A stretch of 6,224 bases of DNA from positions 1 to 6,224 of the forward strand of contig JAISRW010000073.1 in assembly GCA_031273405.1 (NCBI GenBank), read 5' to 3'. The notes below the pieces were generated by a model. It saw only the letters and a program-made list of their open reading frames with translations, made no database searches and was not told where the DNA came from. This DNA comes from Treponema sp. (GTDB taxonomy: Bacteria > Spirochaetota > Spirochaetia > Treponematales > Breznakiellaceae). This document shows positions 1 through 5,189 of the stretch, piece by piece (position 1 is the stretch's first letter; each line of letters starts with the position of its first letter). The position numbers were made by a program, and so were the translations under genes.

Positions 1-1
1 C

Positions 2-712
2 GTGGCCGGGGAGCCCCTGAACCCTGAAATTTACGAGCAGTTTTTGGAGGGAACCGGCCTCCGGCTCCACGAATGTTACGGCCAGACGGAGCTTACGGTT
101 ACCATGTGCACCTACTACCCCTGGATCGAGCCCCGGCCCGGCTCCATGGGGAAGCCTTCGCCGGGTTACGACATCGATCTCCTCAGGGAAGACGGATCCT
201 CCTGCGCCATGGGCGAGGAAGGGCAGCTCGTTGTCCGGACCGGCAAAATAAAGCCCACGGGAATGTTCGGCGGCTATTACCGGGATCAGGCGCTGACCGA
301 TTCGGTCTGGTACGGGGATATTTACTATACCGGGGACGTGGCCTGGAAGGACGAAGACGGCTATTACTGGTTCGTGGGCCGTACCGATGACGTGATAAAA
401 AGCTCAGGTTACCGCATAGGCCCCTTCGAGGTAGAAAGCGCCCTCCACGAGCATCCTTCGGTGCTGGAATGCGCGGTCACCGGGATTCCCGATCCCGACC
501 GGGGTACCGTCGTCAAAGCTACGGTGGTCCTGGCCAAGGGCTGGGTTCCCTCGGAGGCCCTCAAGCTGGAACTTCAGAACCATGTGAAGAAAACCACGGC
601 CCCCTACAAGTACCCCAGGATCGTGGAATTCGTGACCGAGCTTCCCAAAACCATAAGCGGCAAAATACGCCGGGTCCAGATCCGGGAAGAAGATTCGGGC
701 AAGGGAAGCTGA
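2..712 (+). CDS. AMP-forming acyl-CoA synthetase (acetyl/medium-chain type), C-terminal part
   Basis: This enzyme activates a carboxylic acid with ATP to acyl-AMP and transfers it to CoA in the cytoplasm. The gene starts outside the window; 236 residues remain of a family usually 500-650 long, and the GTG at position 2 is an internal Val. Visible motifs of the adenylate-forming (ANL) superfamily, numbered from that Val, are YGQTE at 26-30, YYTGD with the ribose-binding Asp112, GRTDD with Arg127, the hinge region KSSGYR at 133-138, and [10 protein letters not shown] with the catalytic Lys221. The text from AGEPLNPE to YGQTE resembles the ACSM/acetyl-CoA synthetase branch more than long-chain FadD or peptide synthetase domains. 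The substrate-pocket residues lie upstream, so acetate, propionate and longer acids cannot be told apart. The stop TGA is 3 bases before citrate synthase, which implies one transcript and linked metabolism. The family call is firm; the substrate is not. Confidence 0.9.
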   Translation: MAGEPLNPEIYEQFLEGTGLRLHECYGQTELTVTMCTYYPWIEPRPGSMGKPSPGYDIDLLREDGSSCAMGEEGQLVVRTGKIKPTGMFGGYYRDQALTDSVWYGDIYYTGDVAWKDEDGYYWFVGRTDDVIKSSGYRIGPFEVESALHEHPSVLECAVTGIPDPDRGTVVKATVVLAKGWVPSEALKLELQNHVKKTTAPYKYPRIVEFVTELPKTISGKIRRVQIREEDSGKGS

Positions 713-715
713 GGC

Positions 716-2056
716 ATGAACGGGGTCAGAGATTATATCACGGAAATAACCGGCAACGACTATATCGATGTGGACTTGTACGGTAAGTACAATGTCAAAC
801 GGGGCCTCCGCAACGCCGACGGAACCGGCGTGCTCGTGGGCCTTACCCGGATTGGGGATGTCCACGGCTATATCATAGACGAGGGGGAGAAGGTCCCGGT
901 GGACGGGAAGCTCTACTACCGGGGCTTTGACATCGAAGAACTGGTCGCCGCCGCCGCCAGGGAAAACCGTTTTTGCTTTGAAGAAGCGGTTTATCTCCTC
1001 CTTTTCGGCCGGCTCCCCAACCGGACCCAGCTGGAGGATTTTTCTTCCCTCCTGGGCAACAGCAGGGCGCTGCCGGATAACTTTGCCGAAGATTCCATCA
1101 TGAAGCTCCCTTCCCGGGACATCATGAACAAGCTGGCCCGCTCGATTCTTACCCTCTATTCCTACGACGGCGACCCCGAAAACCAGTCCCCGGAGAATGT
1201 GCTGCGCCAGTGCCTGGAGCTTATTGCCCGGTTCCCTACCATTGTGGCCTATTCCTATAGGGCGAAAAAGCATTACTTTGATCACGAGAGCCTCATTATC
1301 CATTTCCCCGAAGCCGCCTGTTCCACAGCGGAAACCATGCTTTCCCTTATCCGGCCGGACCAGAGGTTTACCCGCCTTGAGGCGGAGATCCTGGATCTTT
1401 CCCTGGTCCTCCACGCGGAACACGGAGGCGGCAACAATTCAACCTTCGCAGTCCATCTTGTTTCTTCCGCCGATACCGATACCTTTTCGGCCATTACCGC
1501 GGGGATAGAATCCCTGAAGGGCTTTAAGCACGGGGGCGCCAATATCAAGGTAATCGGGATGATGGACGACATCAAGAAAAACGTGAAACTCTGGGAGAGC
1601 GAAGAAGAGGTGGCTTCCTACCTGGCCGCCATACTCAGGGGCGAAGCCTTTGACGGCTCCGGGCTCATTTACGGCCAAGGGCATCCGGTCTACACCAAAT
1701 CGGACCCCCGGGCCATACTCCTCAGAGATAAGGCCGCTCTCCTGGCGGAAGAAAAAAATCTTACCCGGGAATTTAACCTTTACCGGCTCATAGAGCGGCT
1801 CACCCCCGAGGTTTTCAGAAAGGTTAAAGGCTCCAACAAGGACATCTGCTCCAACATCGATTTTTATTCAGGCTTTGTGTACAGGATGCTGGGGATTCCT
1901 TCGGAACTTTATACCCCCCTTTTCGCGGTCAGCAGGGTCGCCGGCTGGTGCGCCCACAGGATGGAAGAAATTGTCGCCGGCGGCAGGATCATCCGCCATG
2001 CCTATAAATGCGTCCAGCCCCGACTTCCTTATACGGCCCTGGGAGAGAGAAAGTAA
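716..2056 (+). CDS. gltA: Citrate synthase (or 2-methylcitrate synthase)
   Basis: Condenses oxaloacetate with acetyl-CoA to citrate; relatives use propionyl-CoA. At 446 residues it is close to the usual 430 of bacterial Si-type enzymes. The three catalytic residues are visible: His272 in FKHGGAN, His323 in GQGHPVY followed by DPRA, and Asp382 in IDFYSGF. The HAEHGGGNNST segment begins at His233, and the C-terminus carries the family pattern IPSELYTPLFAVSRVAGW. The HGGGNN form, in place of the HADHEQN type of enteric GltA, points to the subfamily common in anaerobic Firmicutes and spirochaetes, which is often labelled citrate/2-methylcitrate synthase. The ATG at 716 is favoured because it follows the upstream stop by 3 bases and AAGGGA at 701-706 gives a Shine-Dalgarno at about 9 bases. 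In an anaerobe it would most likely feed a partial TCA branch to 2-oxoglutarate and glutamate, which is inference. Acetyl versus propionyl specificity is open. Confidence 0.93.
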   Translation: MNGVRDYITEITGNDYIDVDLYGKYNVKRGLRNADGTGVLVGLTRIGDVHGYIIDEGEKVPVDGKLYYRGFDIEELVAAAARENRFCFEEAVYLLLFGRLPNRTQLEDFSSLLGNSRALPDNFAEDSIMKLPSRDIMNKLARSILTLYSYDGDPENQSPENVLRQCLELIARFPTIVAYSYRAKKHYFDHESLIIHFPEAACSTAETMLSLIRPDQRFTRLEAEILDLSLVLHAEHGGGNNSTFAVHLVSSADTDTFSAITAGIESLKGFKHGGANIKVIGMMDDIKKNVKLWESEEEVASYLAAILRGEAFDGSGLIYGQGHPVYTKSDPRAILLRDKAALLAEEKNLTREFNLYRLIERLTPEVFRKVKGSNKDICSNIDFYSGFVYRMLGIPSELYTPLFAVSRVAGWCAHRMEEIVAGGRIIRHAYKCVQPRLPYTALGERK

Positions 2057-2071
2057 AGAAGCAGATGAGCT

Positions 2072-2100
2072 TTTCCCAAAACTCGGTTAGTTTTGGGAAA
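2072..2100. other. Perfect 12-bp inverted repeat after citrate synthase
   Basis: TTTCCCAAAACT at 2072-2083 pairs with AGTTTTGGGAAA at 2089-2100 around the loop CGGTT. GC just outside both arms can extend the stem by two pairs if T2071 is bulged. It begins 16 bases after the citrate synthase stop. No T-run follows in either direction, so it is not a standard intrinsic terminator. It may protect the 3' end of the mRNA against exonucleases or act as a weak or factor-dependent end. The structure is certain; the role is inferred. Confidence 0.7.
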
Positions 2101-2136
2101 GCCTCAGATGGCGGCATTTTAACCACAGGCCACACA

Positions 2137-2190
2137 TCGAACCGCGAACCGCGAACCGCGAACCTTCGGTTCGATGGTTCGATGGTTCGA
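2137..2190. repeat. Tandem 7-mer/8-mer repeat block forming a long interrupted hairpin
   Basis: The left half is TCGAACC followed by three copies of GCGAACC (2137-2164). After the spacer TTC come two copies of GGTTCGAT and a final GGTTCGA (2168-2190). Each CGAACC can pair with a GGTTCG, giving three 6-bp helices (18 bp) separated by internal loops of one G against AT, because the left period is 7 and the right period is 8. The block lies in the non-coding gap between convergent genes and codes for nothing I can recognise. It looks like a dispersed intergenic repeat or a slippage-expanded palindrome. Confidence 0.85.
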
Positions 2191-2231
2191 CTACACGGAC
2201 AAAAAAAGAAAACAAAATAAGACAGAACGCT

Positions 2232-2271
2232 AAAGCCTTTCTGAAACGCTAAGGCGTTTCTTGGGCTTTTT
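2232..2271 (+). terminator. Intrinsic terminator between convergent genes
   Basis: An outer stem AAAGCC (2232-2237) with GGCTTT (2264-2269) encloses an inner perfect stem GAAACGC (2243-2249) with GCGTTTC (2254-2260) and loop TAAG. On the + strand the structure ends in TTTTT at 2267-2271, so it suits termination of the acyl-CoA synthetase/citrate synthase transcript. On the - strand the same hairpin contains the TAG stop of the TPR gene in its loop, and T-rich DNA follows it (complement of 2199-2221), so it may work in both directions. It overlaps the last codons of the opposing gene. Function is inferred from form. Confidence 0.65.
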
Positions 2272-3235
2272 CGATATAGGGGCTGCGGAGTTGGGTCTGG
2301 GAGCGGACCTGCCATTCTCCGGCTTCGGGACAAGCCGCGAGAAAAGCCCACAGTTCCCTGGCGGGCCTCTGCTTGCCTGCGGCGAAAAAGGCCGACCCGA
2401 GATAGTAGGCGGTTTTAAAATATTCGGTCTCCTCCAGGAATGCCTCGAACCGGGGCTTGTGCCGGATCTCGTCCATAAGGGCCTCCGGGGAGGTAAAGAC
2501 AAAATCGTAGCGGCCGCGGATTACTTCTTCTATTAGAACGGTGTTTTGAATGAGAAAAGCAAACATCAGATGTTCCGCCGCTAGGGGGTGGCGGCTTGAA
2601 GAAAAACAAAAGAAACCCAGAAGCCTGTGGACCCTTTCCACGGGTATATTATTATAACGGTAAAGGGTCAAAAACCGGCTGATCCCGTCATTTTCCAGGA
2701 CTCTTGACATACCGGCCCGGATTAATTCCTGGACCCAGAGGCTGTCCCTGGCGGTCCCGCCGGGGCCGGTCCCTTCCAGGATATCCCTGGCCTGTTTTTC
2801 CATCTCCTGGTATTCCATCCTGAGCCGGTGGATATCCGCTATCTTGTACAAAATTTCTACTTCAAAAGAGGGAATTTCCAAAAGGCGCCGCTGGGCATAT
2901 GCCGTCCGGTACTGCCTCAAGGCCAGTCCCAGCTCTCCCTCAACCCTGTAGGTTTCGCCCAGCCAATACTCCGCTTCGGGATATGCCTTAAGCCGGTCAA
3001 GCTCCTCAAGGACCCGGTTTACCGATCCTCCCAGGGAGGCTTTAGGAACCCGGTGATAAAGCTCGGCCAGGGCCGCGGCGGCGGCGGATTGTTTTTCATC
3101 GCTGATATAGGTCTCTATCCGTTCCAGGGAATCGCCAAAACGCCGGACATCCGGAAGGGAAAGGAGGTTGATCATATCCTGCTCCATCCGGGAAAACTGG
3201 GCCGCCCTTGTTCTCCGGGCGTCGTCAAAGGCCAT
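2249..3235 (-). CDS. Secreted TPR-like protein of unknown function (first ATG is internal)
   Basis: The 328 residues given here count from the first in-frame ATG, but the protein almost certainly begins further upstream (see the entry at 3236-3388). No enzyme motif is recognised. TPR-like helical pairs occur at about 88-117 (YWLGETYRVEGELGLALRQY), 125-154 and 273-303 (YYLGSAFFAAGKQ). The ATG at 3235 falls inside a further TPR unit whose first helix is coded upstream, so starting there would cut a repeat in half. With the upstream signal peptide the product should act in the periplasm or at the outer envelope, probably as a protein-protein scaffold. It lies downstream of ispG on the same strand and could share its transcript. 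The TAG stop sits in the loop of the terminator hairpin. The protein-coding call is firm; the function is unknown. Confidence 0.8.
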   Translation of the reverse strand: MAFDDARRTRAAQFSRMEQDMINLLSLPDVRRFGDSLERIETYISDEKQSAAAAALAELYHRVPKASLGGSVNRVLEELDRLKAYPEAEYWLGETYRVEGELGLALRQYRTAYAQRRLLEIPSFEVEILYKIADIHRLRMEYQEMEKQARDILEGTGPGGTARDSLWVQELIRAGMSRVLENDGISRFLTLYRYNNIPVERVHRLLGFFCFSSSRHPLAAEHLMFAFLIQNTVLIEEVIRGRYDFVFTSPEALMDEIRHKPRFEAFLEETEYFKTAYYLGSAFFAAGKQRPARELWAFLAACPEAGEWQVRSQTQLRSPYIEKAQETP

Positions 3236-3388
3236 GAGGGCCTTTCCGTAGGCGCCGGCGCGGAAAAAAAGCTTCCCCTCTTCCAGGGTATACCACCAGG
3301 GACGGGCCTGCTGGGCAAAAACCGGCGCGGCGGCGCATAAGACCAGGGAGAAGAGAATAAGGGAGAAGGGCGGAATAGGGAAAGATCT
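3236..3388 (-). other. In-frame 5' extension of the TPR gene coding a signal peptide, without a usual start codon
   Basis: Reading upstream of the ATG at 3235 in the same frame gives a hydrophobic core and cleavage site, PFSLILFSLVLCAAAPVFA, followed by QQARPWW. Next comes the first helix of a TPR unit (W, G, F, G, Y and A at the expected spacing) that continues into the part coded after 3235. The signal peptidase I site is most likely after VFA. A Cys precedes AAAP, but the residues before it are a poor lipobox. The frame stays open to a TGA at about 3470, yet it contains no ATG, GTG or TTG; only ATT (3376, 3358, 3445) or ATA (3421) codons are available. The region is clearly coding, but how it is started is unresolved. 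Confidence 0.75.
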
Positions 3389-3437
3389 AAACGCCTCCCC
3401 GGCGGTTGGTGAGGATTTTATGCTCGAAACGCGGCAA
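3387..3437 (-). other. Candidate 16-codon leader frame with a prfB-like GTT TAG end
   Basis: A TTG at 3437 lies 4 bases after the ispG stop. It opens a short frame reading MPRFEHKILTNRRGGV and ending in TAG at 3389-3387. GGGGAGG (3400-3394) lies one base before the last sense codon GTT. A +1 slip at GTT TAG would continue as AGA TCT in the frame of the signal peptide, and the basic residues of the leader would then serve as its n-region. The geometry recalls the RF2 gene prfB (Shine-Dalgarno-like stretch, slip codon, stop). It could equally be a one-base mutation or sequence error, or the GGGGAGG could serve an uncommon start codon. Confidence 0.3.
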
Positions 3438-3441
3438 AGTG

Positions 3442-4554
3442 CTAAAATTTTTCCAGTTCCTCCCGAAAGGCTTCATCGGCCTCGGCGGCATCGATGGTGC
3501 GAATGACTTCGCCATGACGGAAGATCAGGACCTTTTCTCCCGCGCCGGTTATCCCCAGATCCGCCTGGCGGCCTTCTCCCGGGCCGTTTACCGCGCAGCC
3601 CATGATCGCCACGGTTATATTCTTGTCCAGGCTGTAGAGCCGACTCTGCCAGCGCTCGGTAAAGCCGTGGGTATCAAAACCGTTCCGGCCGCAGCGGGGA
3701 CAGGAGATTATCACCACCCCCCTGCGGTTTTCGGGCCGGCCGTTCATATCCTCAAGGGCGTTAAGGATCTCTCTGCCGGCGATTATCTCCCGTTCCATGG
3801 TATCCGAAAGGGAAACCCTGATGGTGTCCCCTATGCTTTCCCGGAGCAAAACCATAAGGGCCGCGGTATTCCGAACCACTCCCGCCACATGGGGACCCGC
3901 CTCGGTAACCCCAAGATGAAGCGGGACATCGGTCCGCTTGGCCAGAAGCCTGTTTGCCCTTATAGTATCGGTAATTCCCGAAGCTTTCATTGATACCATG
4001 GCGTTTTTGAAGCCGAATTTTTCGAATATAGCCAGTTCCCGTTCCGCGGACTGCACCAGGGCTTCTGCCCTTTCCAGTTCGCCGGAATCTACCTTGCGCC
4101 GGAGATCGCCGGGAAGGCTCCCGGCGTTTACGCCTATGCGAATAGGTCTCCCCTTGGCGGCGGCCTTTTCCAGCACCGCCAGGACCTTTTCGGGACTGCC
4201 GATATTGCCGGGATTGATACGGATTTTTGCTATGGGATAATCCAGGCAGCGGAGGGCGATCTTATGATCGAAGTGAATGTCCGCCACCAGGGGCATGGAA
4301 ACCATGGAAGCCAGGTTCCCCAGAACCTCGGCGGACTGGATGTCCGGGACGGCAAAACGAAGCAGGGAACAGCCCATCTGTTTAAGCCGCACTATCCTTT
4401 CTACCGCGGCCTCCCCCGTCTTGCCTTCCAGATCCGAAAACGAGAAGCGGTCTTTCCACATGGTCTGAATAACCACAGGCGCTCCGCCCCCGATAGTGAC
4501 CGGTTCGATATGTTCAAAGCCGCCAATTTGTATGCTGCGTGTATTGTGGGACAC
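3442..4554 (-). CDS. ispG: 4-hydroxy-3-methylbut-2-en-1-yl diphosphate synthase (IspG/GcpE)
   Basis: Converts 2-C-methyl-D-erythritol 2,4-cyclodiphosphate to HMBPP, the penultimate step of the MEP isoprenoid pathway, in the cytoplasm with a [4Fe-4S] cluster. At 370 residues it matches the short bacterial form without the plant-type insert. The cluster ligands are visible: Cys285 and Cys288 in CPRCGR, Cys320 in MGCAVNGPGE, and Glu327 seven residues later, as in the E. coli enzyme. The TIM-barrel half shows VADIHFDHKIA, KIRINPGNIG and IRIGVNAGSLP. The start is GTG at 4554, directly preceded by an in-frame TAA, and no other usable start codon lies near it. No Shine-Dalgarno is visible before it, which is odd. 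It follows the V-ATPase gene K by 104 bases and precedes the TPR gene on the same strand; no functional link with the ATPase is implied. Confidence 0.96.
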   Translation of the reverse strand: MSHNTRSIQIGGFEHIEPVTIGGGAPVVIQTMWKDRFSFSDLEGKTGEAAVERIVRLKQMGCSLLRFAVPDIQSAEVLGNLASMVSMPLVADIHFDHKIALRCLDYPIAKIRINPGNIGSPEKVLAVLEKAAAKGRPIRIGVNAGSLPGDLRRKVDSGELERAEALVQSAERELAIFEKFGFKNAMVSMKASGITDTIRANRLLAKRTDVPLHLGVTEAGPHVAGVVRNTAALMVLLRESIGDTIRVSLSDTMEREIIAGREILNALEDMNGRPENRRGVVIISCPRCGRNGFDTHGFTERWQSRLYSLDKNITVAIMGCAVNGPGEGRQADLGITGAGEKVLIFRHGEVIRTIDAAEADEAFREELEKF

Positions 4555-4565
4555 TTACAGGACCG

Positions 4566-4611
4566 AAATTAAATAAACCGGCCGCCGGCCGCCGGGAGGT
4601 GTACCACCCGG
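4566..4611 (-). terminator. Possible terminator at the end of the V-ATPase operon
   Basis: In the 104-base gap between K and ispG, two GC-rich hairpins follow each other on the - strand. The first pairs CCGGG with CCCGG and two further pairs around one A-A mismatch (4592-4611, loop of 4). The second is CGGCC-GGC-GGCCG (4591-4579), followed by the T-rich tract TTTATTTAATTT (4577-4566). The two stems overlap by no base and could stack. The T tract is interrupted, so efficiency is doubtful and partial read-through into ispG is possible. The same AT-rich tract could instead serve as a -10 region for ispG. Confidence 0.45.
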
Positions 4612-4658
4612 TATCTGCGGCGTCCGCGGCTTTTGGTTAAGATTTTATCAGTCCCTTG

Positions 4659-5111
4659 TCAGAGACCAAGGCTGATCATGGAGAGTACCATCGCGAAGAT
4701 GGCGACGGTTTCGCAGATACCTACGATCATCATGTAGTTGACAAAACCCTTGCCGGTTTCGCCGGCGGCGTCCGCGCCGGCCGCTCCGGCTTTGCCCTGG
4801 GCAATGGCGGAGAAGGCTATGGCGAGCCCCGAGGCGATACCTATGCCCAGGAAGAGGGAGCCTCTCTGGGGATCGTTCACCGCCGCCAAGGCCGCGGGCT
4901 TCATAAAGAGGAAGCCCAAAATATAGCCGTAGAAAGTCTGGGTTAAGGGAGCCCCTCCGAAGGCGAGCAGGGTCATAGGCGCGGGCTTGTTGGCGATATA
5001 GCACTTTTTCCACGCTCCGATAACTGCCTGACCGGCGATGCCGATACCGATTGCCGATCCTACGGCGGCTAAACCCATCACCAGTCCCGCGCCTATCAAA
5101 CCTAAATTCAT
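4659..5111 (-). CDS. atpK: V-type ATPase proteolipid subunit K (c-ring), Na+-type ligand pattern
   Basis: Forms the membrane rotor ring of the V/A-type ATPase and carries the coupling ion. The 150 residues make four transmembrane helices (about 3-31, 47-72, 85-107 and 126-148), a fused pair of hairpins as in Enterococcus NtpK. The ion-binding carboxylate is Glu134 in the last helix (ICETVAIF). By comparison with the E. hirae Na+ site (Thr64, Gln65, Tyr68, Gln110, Glu139), this protein has Thr57, Gln58, Tyr61, Gln105 and Glu134 with the same local spacing, which suggests Na+ coupling. The first hairpin has no carboxylate, as expected for a fused K. The ATG at 5111 is supported by AGGAG six bases upstream. 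It lies 57 bases after subunit I in the same direction. The family call is firm; ion choice is inferred. Confidence 0.95.
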   Translation of the reverse strand: MNLGLIGAGLVMGLAAVGSAIGIGIAGQAVIGAWKKCYIANKPAPMTLLAFGGAPLTQTFYGYILGFLFMKPAALAAVNDPQRGSLFLGIGIASGLAIAFSAIAQGKAGAAGADAAGETGKGFVNYMMIVGICETVAIFAMVLSMISLGL

Positions 5112-5117
5112 ATCATT

Positions 5118-5122
5118 CTCCT
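5118..5122 (-). promoter_or_regulatory. Ribosome binding site of subunit K
   Basis: AGGAG, continuing as AGGAGAA (5122-5116), stands six bases before the ATG at 5111. It is the best Shine-Dalgarno in this window and settles the start of K over a nearby out-of-frame ATG at 5116. A strong site fits the need for many c-ring copies per complex. Confidence 0.75.
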
Positions 5123-5167
5123 AATTTTGAAGTCGCCGGGATTAACCGGCCCGTCTTCTATATTTAC

Positions 5168-5189
5168 GCTATTCGCGGGAGCGAATAGC
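5168..5189 (-). other. Perfect 9-bp hairpin spanning the subunit I stop codon
   Basis: On the - strand GCTATTCGC, loop TCCC and GCGAATAGC form a perfect stem that covers the last six sense codons and the TAG stop of subunit I. No T-run follows (GTAAATATAGAAG), so simple termination is unlikely. A second, weaker stem GCCGG/CCGGC (5135-5150) lies between it and the K ribosome site. Such elements at an I-K junction could cause mRNA processing or protect the downstream K message, allowing K to be made in excess; this role is inferred. Confidence 0.6.

Noticed and set aside
404..1423. A 339-codon open frame on the - strand, antisense to the synthetase/citrate synthase junction
   Set aside because: The + strand frames carry clear family motifs throughout this stretch. 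The antisense frame resembles no family I know and is a typical result of GC-rich codon use in the real genes.
2165..2190. GGTTCGA resembles the T-arm of a tRNA
   Set aside because: It occurs three times in tandem, and no acceptor stem, anticodon arm or D-arm can be placed around it.
2137..2190. Repeat block considered as a small CRISPR array
   Set aside because: The units are only 7-8 bases with no spacers between them, and no cas gene is in the window.
3304..3337. An ATG at 3337 on the - strand as a start for the TPR gene
   Set aside because: It is out of frame with the TPR and signal-peptide frame and gives an Arg-rich peptide that soon stops.
2828..3993. Long + strand open frames opposite the TPR gene and ispG (2828-3340 and 3406-3993)
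   Set aside because: They lie opposite genes with recognised motifs (ispG) or TPR and signal-peptide features. Their sequences show no domain or plausible start site.
2121..4480. The 10-mer AACCACAGGC occurs at 2121-2130 and 4471-4480
   Set aside because: The second copy lies within ispG coding sequence and the flanks do not match, so a chance repeat is sufficient.
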